This document shows, piece by piece, positions 1 through 9,134 of a stretch of 58,754 nucleotides of DNA; position 1 is the stretch's first letter; the number at the start of each line of letters is the position of its first letter. The stretch covers positions 1 through 58,754 of the forward strand of contig JAEZCB010000015.1 of the NCBI GenBank assembly GCA_023412755.1. The letters are read 5' to 3'. The translations under genes and the position numbers were made by a program. The notes under the pieces are model-generated. The model was not told the origin of the DNA, ran no database searches, and saw only the letters and a list, made by a program, of their open reading frames with translations. The DNA is from Bacteroidota bacterium (GTDB lineage Bacteria > Bacteroidota > Bacteroidia > Flavobacteriales_F > PHOS-HE28).

Positions 1-1416
1 CGTATCATGGTCCACGGTGATGCAGTACGGCGTTCCGATCGCATCCTGCCTGCGGTAGCGTTTTCCGATCGAATCCTTCTCGTCATACTGGCAGTTGTGG
101 TCGATCTTCAATCGATCGATGATCTCGCGCGCTTTCTCGGGCAAGCCATCCTTCTTCACCAACGGCAACACGGCGATCTTCACGGGCGCTAAAGGCGCCG
201 GTATGCGCAACACTTCGCGCTCGCTGCCATCGGCCAGCTTCTCCACTTCAAAAGCCGCGCTCAGGATCGCGAGGAACATCCGATCAAGACCGATCGATGT
301 TTCCACCACATATGGCACATAGCTCTCGTTCGTCTCCGTGTCGAAGAACTGAAGTTTCTTCCCGCTGAATTTCTCGTGGCTCCCCAGGTCGAAATCGGTG
401 CGGCTGTGGATCCCTTCAAGCTCCTTGAAACCCATCGGGAACTGGAACTCGATATCGGCCGCGGCATTCGCGTAGTGCGCCAGTTTGATATGGTCATGGA
501 AGCGGTAATGATCCACCGGCAGACCGAGCGCGCGGTGCCATTTCATACGCTTCTCCTTCCAGTGTTCGTACCACTCCATCTCCGTGCCTGGCTTCACGAA
601 GAATTGCATCTCCATCTGTTCGAATTCGCGCATGCGGAACACGAACTGCCGCGCCACGATCTCGTTGCGGAACGCCTTCCCGGTCTGCGCGATGCCGAAC
701 GGCAGTTTCATCCGCGCGCTCTTCTGTACGTTCAGGAAATTCACGAAGATCCCCTGCGCCGTCTCAGGCCGCAGGTAGATCGTGCTGCTCTCGCCGCTCA
801 CGCTTCCGAGCTCCGTGGCGAACATCAGGTTGAACTGGCGCACTTCGGTCCAATTAGCGGTGCCGCTCACCGGGCACTTGATCTCCTCATCGATGATCAG
901 CTGGCGCACGCCCTCCAGATCGTTCGCCTCCAGCACCTCCTTCATCCGGCCTTCCACCTTGTCGATACGCTCCTGGCTGCGCTTCACATTCGGATTTGTC
1001 GATCGGAATTGCGCTTCATCAAAGGCATCGCCGAATTTCTTCCGCGCCTTCTCAACCTCCTTGTTGATCTTGTCCTGGTACATCGCCATGTGCTCCTCCA
1101 GAAGCACATCCGCGCGATAGCGTTTTTTGCTGTCCTTGTTGTCGATCAGCGGATCGTTGAACGCATCCACGTGGCCACTGGCTTTCCACACAGTGGGATG
1201 CATGAAGATCGCCGCATCGATCCCCACGATGTTCTCGTTCAACTTCACCATCGCCTCCCACCAATAGCGACGGATGTTGTTCTTCAACTCCACGCCATAC
1301 GGCCCGTAATCATACGTGGCGCTCAGCCCGTCGTAGATCTCGCTGCTGGGGAACACAAAACCATACTCTTTCGCATGGCCGATCAGGGTCTTAAACTTGT
1401 CTTCGTTGGTGCTCAT
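1..1416 (-). CDS. glyQS: glycyl-tRNA synthetase, 3' end beyond the window
   Basis: Class II aminoacyl-tRNA synthetase that charges tRNA-Gly in the cytoplasm. The reverse strand reads open from an ATG at 1416 to base 1 (472 codons, no stop), so the C-terminus is cut off by the window edge. Seen: an N-terminal YGPYGVELKNNIRRYWW segment, a class II motif 2 region around FRNEIVARQ, and an ITVDHDT segment of the anticodon-binding domain at the very edge. These are typical of the single-chain dimeric type rather than the alpha2beta2 type. Family members are usually about 480-520 residues, so only a few tens are missing. Transcribed leftward. A large opposite-strand ORF over it is a shadow. Confidence 0.96.
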   Translation of the reverse strand, partial: MSTNEDKFKTLIGHAKEYGFVFPSSEIYDGLSATYDYGPYGVELKNNIRRYWWEAMVKLNENIVGIDAAIFMHPTVWKASGHVDAFNDPLIDNKDSKKRYRADVLLEEHMAMYQDKINKEVEKARKKFGDAFDEAQFRSTNPNVKRSQERIDKVEGRMKEVLEANDLEGVRQLIIDEEIKCPVSGTANWTEVRQFNLMFATELGSVSGESSTIYLRPETAQGIFVNFLNVQKSARMKLPFGIAQTGKAFRNEIVARQFVFRMREFEQMEMQFFVKPGTEMEWYEHWKEKRMKWHRALGLPVDHYRFHDHIKLAHYANAAADIEFQFPMGFKELEGIHSRTDFDLGSHEKFSGKKLQFFDTETNESYVPYVVETSIGLDRMFLAILSAAFEVEKLADGSEREVLRIPAPLAPVKIAVLPLVKKDGLPEKAREIIDRLKIDHNCQYDEKDSIGKRYRRQDAIGTPYCITVDHDT

Positions 1417-1476
1417 TTTCGATCACGATCATCCTGGAAACCTTCGATGTCGCGGGCGCAAAGATGCGGAGAGGAG

Positions 1477-1508
1477 GGTGAAAAGGTGAAAGAGTGAAAG
1501 AGTGAGAA
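1477..1508. repeat. short degenerate tandem repeat, 8-base unit
   Basis: About four copies of an 8-base unit close to GGTGAAAG / AGTGAAAG lie between the glyQS start and the IS remnant. It is a simple-sequence repeat with no coding role visible. It lies just outside the IS3-like end and could mark an unstable intergenic site. Confidence 0.6.
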
Positions 1509-1520
1509 AGTCTTCTCATC

Positions 1521-1770
1521 TGTCTCGTCCTGAAAAAGGTTGGCGGTTTAGTGACGTTGGTCCTGTGTTAGGGTTACAAGTTCGGATTTGTCTGGTTCAG
1601 GTTTACAGCATGGTAATTCTTCCAGCGCTGGGGTAGACGATGGTCCAGTTCATGGGCCTTTGATGGTATTTCGAAGTCGATGCTCATGTGCAAGCGTTCC
1701 TCGTTGTAGATCTAGACCGCTTCATCCAACATCGCCTTGGTGGCCATCTTCCTCTTGTTAAGGGATACCG
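1521..1770 (-). mobile_element. decayed IS3-family element end (orfB C-terminus)
   Basis: On the minus strand a reading frame gives the typical C-terminus of an IS3-family (IS150-like) DDE transposase: KRKMATKAMLDEAV, an in-frame TAG at 1714-1712, then IYNEERLHMS and a proline/histidine-rich tail ending at a TAA at 1576-1574. The YNEERxH motif is characteristic of the family. The frame also breaks upstream with a second stop, and no N-terminal half or DDE core is present. The stretch from 1521 outward (TGTCTCGTCCTGAAAAAGG) resembles an IS3-type terminal inverted repeat, which is an inference. The element is dead and truncated. A short plus-strand open stretch at 1841-1933 may be a remnant of another disrupted gene, but it was not recognised. 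Confidence 0.65.
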
Positions 1771-1940
1771 CCATTCATGCATAGCTGATCGGATCGCCGT
1801 AGAGTTGTAGCATGGATATGAGTTGGGATCGCGCACGCTCGACCCATCCATGGGTGAAGCGATCGAGGAAGGTGTGAAGGCCCTGGACAATGCAGGCCGT
1901 TTCGTGAAGCGGATCCTACGCGGCAGAAAGTGATCGTTAT

Positions 1941-2699
1941 TCAGGCACAGGCGGCAGTGAAGATGCTCAGCTTCACGCCAGGTATGTCCAGCAGGGATCG
2001 GGCGCAGGCTTCCAAAGTGGCGCCGGTGGTAACCACATCATCCACCAGCAGTATGTGGCGTCCCTCCAGTAGGTCCGGCCGCTTCACTTGAAAGGCTTCG
2101 CGCACATTGGTCCAACGATCCCAACCGCCTCTGCGGGTCTGTGTCCGGGTGGTGCGGGTGCGCACCACTCCATCGGAAGCATCCTCCAGATGGTTTATAC
2201 TACGCATACCCTCCACTAGTAATCTACTCTGGTTGTATCCTCTTTGGTACTCGCGTTTTGGATGGAGGGGTAGAGCCACAAGGAGGTCGACCTCGCTGAA
2301 GCGTTCGCTTTTTGCCAGGTCCTCGGCCATCATGCGGCCCAGCTCGAGACCAAGGTCCGTTTCTCCCTTGTATTTCAACCTATGGAGCATCCTTTGCACC
2401 ATTCCCGTACGATTGAACAATAGGAAGGAGCTCGCGGCATGCAAGGGTAGCCGTCCCTGGAATAGTTTTTCAACCCTGTTCTCCGGATCATCATGGAAAC
2501 GTGTAAGAGGCAGGTCTCCATGGCAATGCTGGCACAAGATGCGTTCATGCAGGTACAAGGCCTCATCACACGAAGCGCAGCGGCGCGGGTAGAGCAGACC
2601 CAGCAGGTCGTTCAACCATACCTTCAAAGGTGCCTTTAGCGGATCCAAATACCCAATACTTTGTTGATAAGCGATGCGTTGACTGAAATACGGCGACAA
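1941..2699 (-). CDS. comF: ComF family phosphoribosyltransferase-like protein
   Basis: A 252-residue ComFC-like protein, needed in naturally competent bacteria for internalising or processing transforming DNA. N-terminal zinc-finger-like cysteines (CASC, CQHC) are followed by a phosphoribosyltransferase fold with a clear PRPP-binding loop (ILLVDDVVTTGAT) near the C-terminus. The YKGETDLGLELGRMMAE and LHPKREYQRGYNQS segments match family signatures (LKYxG, P.H..R...RGFNQ). The length is normal (about 220-250). It is divergent from the coiled-coil gene at 2751, with about 50 bases between. The exact start is uncertain: the first 30 residues before the cysteine motif could be shorter. Confidence 0.92.
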   Translation of the reverse strand: MSPYFSQRIAYQQSIGYLDPLKAPLKVWLNDLLGLLYPRRCASCDEALYLHERILCQHCHGDLPLTRFHDDPENRVEKLFQGRLPLHAASSFLLFNRTGMVQRMLHRLKYKGETDLGLELGRMMAEDLAKSERFSEVDLLVALPLHPKREYQRGYNQSRLLVEGMRSINHLEDASDGVVRTRTTRTQTRRGGWDRWTNVREAFQVKRPDLLEGRHILLVDDVVTTGATLEACARSLLDIPGVKLSIFTAACA

Positions 2700-2750
2700 A
2701 GTGCACCTCTAATTTAGCGCTGCCTGCCGGTGGATACCGGTTCCCTGCCA

Positions 2751-3674
2751 ATGGAGAATACGAACGACCGAGGAATAGCTTCCGACAACAAGAAGAACCG
2801 CTCGAACACCGGTCTGCTTTTGCTGGTGGTCCTGCTGTTGATCAGCAATGTGGTGATGCTCTGGATGCTGATGCAGCGCAACCGTGCTGTGGAACAGAGC
2901 CAACAACAGCTGGAAACGGTCTCCACCGAAAAGGAAAATGTGACCCATTTGCTTGAGAACATGCTCGCTTCATATGATACATTGAAGACGGAGAACGAGC
3001 AGATCACCACCGAAATGGAGGCCCAGCGTGCGCAGATCGAGCAGTTGCTGGAACAGGTGAAGCGTGGCAATTACGACCTCTCCAAGGCCAAGAAGGAAGC
3101 GGAGACCCTGCGTCGGATCATGAAAGGTTATGTGGTGACCATCGATTCGTTGAATCAGGCGAACCAGTTGCTTACGGCGGAGAATGTTACCATGCGCCAG
3201 GAGTTGGGCGAGGTCATGGGTCAACGCCAGGCGCTGCAATCAAAGGCCGAGGACCTGGAAGGGAAGATCGCCGCCGGCAGTGTATTGCATACCACCAGCA
3301 TCAATGCCGGGGCCCTCTTCATGCGCAACAACGGCAAACAGGTGGATACCGATAGGGCCAAGCGCGCTGAAATGGTGAAATGCTGCTTCACACTGGGCGA
3401 GAACCGGGTGACCAGCGCGGGTGACAAGGTGCTCTATATGCGGGTGATCAGCCCTGATGGCAAGGTACTCCCCGCGAACGACGCCGATAACAGGTTCCGC
3501 TTCAACGGAGTGGAAGGTGAATACAGCGCACGCCGCGAGGTGAACTATCAGAATCAGCCGGTGGATATCTGCATCTTCTGGAACGGGACCGCCGAGTTGC
3601 GCTCCGGACAGTACTTGGTGGAGGTCTATGAAAGTGGCTCGCTGATCTCCAAGGCTTCCTTCAACTTGAAGTGA
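2751..3674 (+). CDS. single-pass membrane protein with long periplasmic coiled coil
   Basis: A protein of about 307 residues using the ATG at 2751; a GTG at 2730 is an alternative start. A short polar N-terminus precedes one hydrophobic segment (LLLLVVLLLISNVVMLWMLM, residues about 22-41). Next comes a heptad-like coiled coil rich in Gln, Glu and Leu up to about residue 150, then a compact C-terminal beta-rich domain (about 180-307). The arrangement suggests an envelope-anchored protein with a periplasmic sensor or structural domain. Similar anonymous proteins occur in Flavobacteriales, but no function can be assigned. It ends just before a strong hairpin terminator and converges on the large outer-membrane protein gene. 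Confidence 0.85.
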   Translation: MENTNDRGIASDNKKNRSNTGLLLLVVLLLISNVVMLWMLMQRNRAVEQSQQQLETVSTEKENVTHLLENMLASYDTLKTENEQITTEMEAQRAQIEQLLEQVKRGNYDLSKAKKEAETLRRIMKGYVVTIDSLNQANQLLTAENVTMRQELGEVMGQRQALQSKAEDLEGKIAAGSVLHTTSINAGALFMRNNGKQVDTDRAKRAEMVKCCFTLGENRVTSAGDKVLYMRVISPDGKVLPANDADNRFRFNGVEGEYSARREVNYQNQPVDICIFWNGTAELRSGQYLVEVYESGSLISKASFNLK

Positions 3675-3690
3675 TCCTTTAGGGACCGTA

Positions 3691-3728
3691 AGGCCCGGTT
3701 CGCCCACGGCGTCCGGGCTTTTCTTTTT
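3691..3728 (+). terminator. rho-independent terminator
   Basis: GCCCGG at 3693-3698 pairs with CCGGGC at 3713-3718, followed by a T-rich run (TTTTCTTTTT). It lies 16 bases after the stop of the coiled-coil gene, in the gap between two converging genes. Confidence 0.8.
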
Positions 3729-3736
3729 CAGCCAGA

Positions 3737-6700
3737 TCAGAAGAAGGCCCTCACTTGAGCGCCTCCTACATGTACGATCGATAAACCTTCGGACCGACGT
3801 CCATTGTAGGTAAGGTCCACTTGCAAATTGTTGCTCAGGTTACGTTGGATGCTCACACTCCAGGTGAGATTGCCGCCAGGACGCAGCCCGGTGAGCATTT
3901 CATTGCCGAGCGATGAATTCGGTTCACCATCGTAGGCGATATCCACCAGGTTCATGTTCATCAGCACACTTCCTTTGCCGGCGGTATTGTAACGCAGCTC
4001 GGTACCGAGATCCTGGATCTGGGCTTTTTCGCCGCCGAATTCCTCCAGGTTCTTCTTTTCGGTATATCGGTAGTAGAGGATCACCCTAAAGGAAGTATTC
4101 GGTTGCCAGGTAACACGCGGCCGGAGGCCCTGCTGTTCAATGGCGAAAGTGCGGCCGGCCAGTATATCGGAATTGCTGGATATCCGGCCCTGCTCGCTTT
4201 CAATGTCGGTGGTCCATTGCCGGGTGGTGTTCCAGCGTACCCGTAATGTATTGAAGGTGCGTGATCGCCCTTCGAAACCGTTCACGAGAAGGGTGCGGCT
4301 TTGATCGCTCTGCCATGTATGGTCCACGCTCCAGGATCGGCTGGTGCGATCGTAATAGAATGTGTTCCGTGCCGAGGAGTTGTACGCGCTCATGGTGGTA
4401 TCGGAGCCTTGTATGCTGAAGGGATCCAGCGCCTGCAACAGATCATCAACCCCTGTTTTCCTGTCCACCCGGAAGGATGCCAGATCGGAGAATTTGGCAA
4501 GGAAATTCTTGAAACCTTCCTTTTCTGCCCACAGCACGGCCGGCCGCAGGTCCAGTGATGCACTCACCTGATTGCTGAAGGTGCGCACGTAGGTATCGCT
4601 GGGAACGAAGACGCGTACATGGTCCGCCTCATACCCGAACGGTGCGATCTCGAATTCATTCAGTTCCTTTACCCCGTTGCTGTTGTAGTCTATCCAGATA
4701 TAGAGGCCCTGGCCTGCGGGCACCTCCAGATAGATGTACTCCCTGCGCTGCTCCAATCCGGAGCCGAACTCATAGAATACATCCAGCACCGCCGCACCTT
4801 TGAGCATGGTCAAGTCATAGTCCACCCTGGCCAGATAGGTGTCCTCCGGGCGCTGGGAGGTAAGTGTGCTGTCCATGATGGTGAGCCTGCGATAGGTGAA
4901 AGTGGTGTTCAGCCGGTTTCGCGGGTTTCGTGCCAGGTCCAGGTTGAAGCTATATGCATTGGCCAGTGTGGTAAGCACTAGGCTCCCATCGCGCAGGGCG
5001 TGATCCTGGCGCTGCCCGGCGGAAAGCATCCACTTGTTTCGAAAAGTATCCGGGCTTTGCACGAATACTTCGTGATCATGGAACATATAACTGGGCGCGA
5101 GCAGCTGATCGGTTGTGTCCGACTGGAAAAGATTTCGTTCATATTCGCTACGGTAGCCCACGGTGATGCTCTTCATTCGGCGGCGTACCTGGCTCTTCTG
5201 CCTAAGAAAATCGCTTTCCACGGGCATGGTGGTGTTCAACCAGCTGGCGGAACCCAGCAGATCCCACTTTCCTGCACGGAGATCCGATGTCAATTCCTGC
5301 CGATAGCCTTTGTACCGATCGGTAACATGGAAAAGACTTGATCCCAACACGAACTGGCCTATTTTCTTTCCACGGATCCCTACCTGGGCACCAGTAAGCA
5401 GTTGATCATGCTGCAGGTCCAACCCCATGGCATTCCAATTACGCTCGAATTCCACGGCACGGTAGCGCTCGATGAATTTGAAGTTCCTGCTCAGTGATTC
5501 CACATCCCCGCCCAGAAGCAATTTCAAGGTGCTATCCTCCTTGCTTATCGGTATGGCGTGTTCAACACGGGACATGATGCCAAGGCCTTGGTCATCACGC
5601 TCATCCAGATCGCTGAACGTGTTCCTGTCCTCGTTGCTCAAGGCCAGTTCCACCGTGGCGTTGGTGTTCTTTCCGAAACGATGATCGAATCCCAGAGTGA
5701 AGAGCTGCTGGGTCCTCGGGGGAATGAGCACGCGCATTGGCACGTGATCGCCACGCCTGATCAGCTGGCCATTCACAGTATCCGGGGCCACCCAGCGGAA
5801 TACCCGCCCATTGGGTGTGAAATCCTGCTGCACATAATCGCCCTGCCCGGGTGCCACCTGCGTGAATGAGATCCGGTAGGCCGCGCTCTCTGGATCGGTG
5901 CTGTACACGTACACCGGATCATAACCCAATGAATCGGTGCGCCGGTATAACACCTGGTCGTTGGCATATCCCACACTGTCTATGCCATTCACCATGGCAG
6001 CAAAAGGGTCGTCGCCGGCCTGTGAGAGCGCTTCCTTGTCCTCATCACTAAGCTGTTGCTGCAATGGCTGATCCCGATGGTCCTGCTCACTGTAGAGGTT
6101 CAATCGGAGCTTGCTCCTGCCCAGATCCGTGATGTTCTCCAGGCGCACCAGCGAACGGGCGTAATTCTTATCGGAGTATTGGAATTCCACAATGATCCTC
6201 CGATCCTTGGTGATCATCCGTTTGGCCGTGAAGGTGAGTTCCGCGGTGTTGTAGTCGATAACATAATCGTTCTCCTGCCCGCGTACCATCAATTGCCCAT
6301 CTATGAATACGCGCTCGGTCCCGGAAAGCACCACAATGAAGGTTTCCCCATCATTCCCTCGCAACCGGTATGGGCCCTGCACCCCTTCCACCCCCTGCAC
6401 CAATTGACGTGCGAATTTGCCTTTGCTTATGGCCACACTGGCACCCACATGGTTCACCACCCCGCCGCCAAGCTTCATTGGTGTTTCGAAACTGAGCCCC
6501 TTGGTCTTCTTCATGTAGGTGAGAAAGTGACTTTTGGGCCGCAGCAGCACAAAATCCCCTGCGATCAATTGCCAAAGAGTTCCCGAACGTTCGGGATCAT
6601 CTTCATATAGTTTGATGAATACCTGATCGAAATCCTGGAGCTCCTGTGTGTTTCCGCCGGCCTGTATGGGAATATTGTTGTCCGTTACCGAAGCCAGCAC

Positions 6701-7270
6701 TTTGATCCTGTCGGTAAGATGTCCGCTCAATTCCAGGTTCAAGGTGGAATTCACCGAAAGATCCTGGTTGTTGCCAAAAAGCACGCCGCGTGAAATGCTA
6801 CCGCTGCGATCGAGTGTGCGTTCACTCATTAGTGAGCTTTCCTGCCTGGGTATCTCATACTTGAACGGATCATTGCGATCCCCACTGGGGGTGAGCAGGC
6901 TTGCATGGTCTTTATGGAAGTATCGGCGACCCAACATGAGGGGCAGCACACGGTACCGCACCAGCACACTATCGGGCGCACCTGGCCAGACCACGAGGCC
7001 CAGGTAAGGCTCCACTTCGTAGCGGGAAGTATCCACCAACGTATCACCATCGTATAATCGCACACTCCCGGGTACCAGGCTCAACGTGTCTATACGCAGG
7101 GTGTCCCTGTCAGATAGTACCCAGCGTTCGCGCAGATTGGACCCCGTTTGGCCAGGAGCCTGAAGGATGCCGAGAAGGAGGAACAGCAACACGCCAACCG
7201 ACCGGATGCTCGGATCCGACCGGCCGCGGTGGCTTTTCCTGGGCACGCGGCCAGTGGGCACTATGTACAT
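3737..7270 (-). CDS. large outer-membrane beta-barrel surface protein
   Basis: A 1177-residue protein. A basic N-terminus is followed by a hydrophobic signal segment (about residues 25-41) and a likely signal-peptidase site near APGQT. The body is rich in alternating hydrophobic and aromatic strands and ends in phenylalanine (RAFF), as expected for an outer-membrane barrel. A segment FIDGQLMVRGQENDYVIDYN followed by AELTFT resembles modules in SprA-type and other giant Bacteroidota surface proteins. A loop DYNSNGVKELNEFE looks like an EF-hand or dockerin-type calcium site. It is much shorter than SprA (about 2400 residues), so it is not called sprA. It is divergent from the lipoprotein gene at 7410. 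Role unknown; assembly or export at the outer membrane is a guess. Confidence 0.85.
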   Translation of the reverse strand: MYIVPTGRVPRKSHRGRSDPSIRSVGVLLFLLLGILQAPGQTGSNLRERWVLSDRDTLRIDTLSLVPGSVRLYDGDTLVDTSRYEVEPYLGLVVWPGAPDSVLVRYRVLPLMLGRRYFHKDHASLLTPSGDRNDPFKYEIPRQESSLMSERTLDRSGSISRGVLFGNNQDLSVNSTLNLELSGHLTDRIKVLASVTDNNIPIQAGGNTQELQDFDQVFIKLYEDDPERSGTLWQLIAGDFVLLRPKSHFLTYMKKTKGLSFETPMKLGGGVVNHVGASVAISKGKFARQLVQGVEGVQGPYRLRGNDGETFIVVLSGTERVFIDGQLMVRGQENDYVIDYNTAELTFTAKRMITKDRRIIVEFQYSDKNYARSLVRLENITDLGRSKLRLNLYSEQDHRDQPLQQQLSDEDKEALSQAGDDPFAAMVNGIDSVGYANDQVLYRRTDSLGYDPVYVYSTDPESAAYRISFTQVAPGQGDYVQQDFTPNGRVFRWVAPDTVNGQLIRRGDHVPMRVLIPPRTQQLFTLGFDHRFGKNTNATVELALSNEDRNTFSDLDERDDQGLGIMSRVEHAIPISKEDSTLKLLLGGDVESLSRNFKFIERYRAVEFERNWNAMGLDLQHDQLLTGAQVGIRGKKIGQFVLGSSLFHVTDRYKGYRQELTSDLRAGKWDLLGSASWLNTTMPVESDFLRQKSQVRRRMKSITVGYRSEYERNLFQSDTTDQLLAPSYMFHDHEVFVQSPDTFRNKWMLSAGQRQDHALRDGSLVLTTLANAYSFNLDLARNPRNRLNTTFTYRRLTIMDSTLTSQRPEDTYLARVDYDLTMLKGAAVLDVFYEFGSGLEQRREYIYLEVPAGQGLYIWIDYNSNGVKELNEFEIAPFGYEADHVRVFVPSDTYVRTFSNQVSASLDLRPAVLWAEKEGFKNFLAKFSDLASFRVDRKTGVDDLLQALDPFSIQGSDTTMSAYNSSARNTFYYDRTSRSWSVDHTWQSDQSRTLLVNGFEGRSRTFNTLRVRWNTTRQWTTDIESEQGRISSNSDILAGRTFAIEQQGLRPRVTWQPNTSFRVILYYRYTEKKNLEEFGGEKAQIQDLGTELRYNTAGKGSVLMNMNLVDIAYDGEPNSSLGNEMLTGLRPGGNLTWSVSIQRNLSNNLQVDLTYNGRRSEGLSIVHVGGAQVRAFF

Positions 7271-7391
7271 ACGGTGCAGCAGCCCGAAAATTATCCCTTA
7301 TGTCACCAGTGGACGAAAAATGCCGATCCGTTCACCAATGGACTGTTGGTAGTTCATCCAGCCACTCTACTCCCCTGGCCATTGGGCGGAA

Positions 7392-7399
7392 TAAATTTG
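7392..7399 (+). promoter_or_regulatory. Bacteroidota -7 element (TAAATTTG)
   Basis: TAAATTTG matches the TAnnTTTG consensus. It ends 10 bases before the ATG at 7410, so the transcript would have a very short leader. No good TTG -33 element is visible at the expected distance. Confidence 0.4.
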
Positions 7400-7409
7400 G
7401 CGGAACACC

Positions 7410-9134
7410 ATGAGATCCGCGCATAGATCCCTGCGATCGGCCCTTCCGTTCCTGCTCCTTCCGGCCATCATGGCGTGTTCCAGCACGCTGCAGCCTCGGG
7501 AGCGTGCCGGAGATGGAGGAAAATACTATGGCGGAGTATTCAACGCCAATGAAGCTGAGGAATTGCGCGGGCTTTTCCCCCTCAGCCTCACACAGGCCGC
7601 CTCACATCGCATAGCGGCCCAGATGTATGAAGGGCTGGTCACTTTCGATCAGGCCGATCTTTCGATCCGTCCGGCCCTGGCCACACATTGGGAGACCGAT
7701 CCCACCAATACCATCTACACATTCCACATTCGCCCGGATGTGCGCTTCCACGTTGATCCCTGTTTCAAGGATGGAAAGGGCCGGGAATTGAGTGCGCAGG
7801 ATGTGGTGGAATGCTTCACCCGTCTCTGCACAGCGGATCCCATGAATCAGATGAGTTGGCTCTTCCGAGGCCGGGTGTTGGGCGCCGAAGAGCATTACCA
7901 GGCCACAGCCCAGGGCCGTCCGAGTGCTGGTGTGAAGGGCATAGAAGCGTTGGGTGATGACCGGGTACGCCTCACCCTGACTTCGGTATCTCCCAGTTTC
8001 CTGCAGTTGCTGGCCCACCAGGGCTGCTGGATCTACCCACGGGAATTGGTGGACCATTATGGCGCGGACGCACGTTGGCAGCCGGTGGGCACAGGCGCTT
8101 TTCGTTTGCGCAACTTCAGGCGTGGCGAAGCCCTGGTGATGGAACGCAACCATGACTATTGGGGCAAGGATGAATTCGGCAACGAGCTTCCTTTCCTGGA
8201 TGCCATCCGCTACACTTTCGCAGCCGATAAGGTGCGTGAGCTGGAAGAGTTCCAAAAGGGCAACCTCACTGTGATGTACGAGTTGCCGGTGGATCGTACC
8301 GATTTCCTGACCGAGGCTTCAGCGTTGTATCAGGTACAGTCCATTCCGCAGTATTCCGTGCAGTTCTATGGGTTCAATTCCCGCAGGAGACCTTTCGATG
8401 ATGTGCGGATAAGGCGGGCGGTATCCCTGGCGGTGGATAGGCAGCTGATCGTGGACAGTGTGCTGGCCGGATTGGCCGTTCCTGCGGCAAGGGGAGTGGT
8501 GGCGCCGGGTTTCCAGGATTACCCGTATGATTCCTTGCCGCCCTTGCGGCATGATCCAGAAGAGGCCCGGCGGTTGCTGGCACAAGCCGGGCATCCAGGA
8601 GGTAAAGGACTGCCTACCATTTTCCTGCAGGTCAATGGGGATGGCTTCGGTTACATCAAAGTGGCCGGTCTTATCCAATCCATGTTGGAAAAGGAGCTCG
8701 GGGCCCGCGTTGTTTCTTCCGTATTGCCGGTGAAACAACATTTCGAGAAGATCGAGAGAGGTGAGGCGGCCTTTTGGAGGGAAGGATGGATCGTGGACCA
8801 TCCGGATCCCGAGAATGTGCTGGCTTTGTTCCACGGCCGCAGTGTACCGCAGGATACCAATGAGATATCCTATATGAACAGTACCCGCTATGTGAATGAC
8901 AGTTTCGATGGCTGGTTCACCCTGGCACAGGGTACTGCGGATCGTGAGCGTCGCATGCGCATGCTGGCCAATGCGGAAAAGCAATTGATGAAAGATGCCA
9001 TGGTGCTGCCGCTTTACCACGAGCGTTCGGTCAGGTTGCTGCAGCCCTACGTGCGCGATCTTCCCATCAACGCCATGGAGTTCCGGGACCTGCGTACCGT
9101 GTGGTTCGACCCTAAGGCCAGATCGCCTGCCTAG
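7410..9134 (+). CDS. peptide/nickel-type ABC transporter substrate-binding lipoprotein (SBP_bac_5)
   Basis: A 574-residue member of the family 5 solute-binding proteins (OppA/DppA/NikA type), which capture oligopeptides or similar ligands for an ABC importer. A lipoprotein signal (LLLPAIMACSS, acylated Cys near residue 23) anchors it in the envelope. Family features seen: ARPALATHWE-like opening (LSIRPALATHWETDP), a YTFHIRPDVRFH segment, GTGAFRLRNFRRGEALVMERN, and DVRIRRAVSLAVDRQ. Length fits the family. No permease or ATPase genes adjoin it, so its transporter partner must be elsewhere or it acts alone, as is common for Bacteroidota members. Its end overlaps the convergent gene at 9131 by four bases. 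Confidence 0.93.
   Translation: MRSAHRSLRSALPFLLLPAIMACSSTLQPRERAGDGGKYYGGVFNANEAEELRGLFPLSLTQAASHRIAAQMYEGLVTFDQADLSIRPALATHWETDPTNTIYTFHIRPDVRFHVDPCFKDGKGRELSAQDVVECFTRLCTADPMNQMSWLFRGRVLGAEEHYQATAQGRPSAGVKGIEALGDDRVRLTLTSVSPSFLQLLAHQGCWIYPRELVDHYGADARWQPVGTGAFRLRNFRRGEALVMERNHDYWGKDEFGNELPFLDAIRYTFAADKVRELEEFQKGNLTVMYELPVDRTDFLTEASALYQVQSIPQYSVQFYGFNSRRRPFDDVRIRRAVSLAVDRQLIVDSVLAGLAVPAARGVVAPGFQDYPYDSLPPLRHDPEEARRLLAQAGHPGGKGLPTIFLQVNGDGFGYIKVAGLIQSMLEKELGARVVSSVLPVKQHFEKIERGEAAFWREGWIVDHPDPENVLALFHGRSVPQDTNEISYMNSTRYVNDSFDGWFTLAQGTADRERRMRMLANAEKQLMKDAMVLPLYHERSVRLLQPYVRDLPINAMEFRDLRTVWFDPKARSPA

Noticed and set aside
376..1497. 373-codon plus-strand ORF
   Set aside because: It is antisense to the clearly conserved glycyl-tRNA synthetase on the minus strand and its His/Leu/Arg-rich composition is a shadow of that gene.
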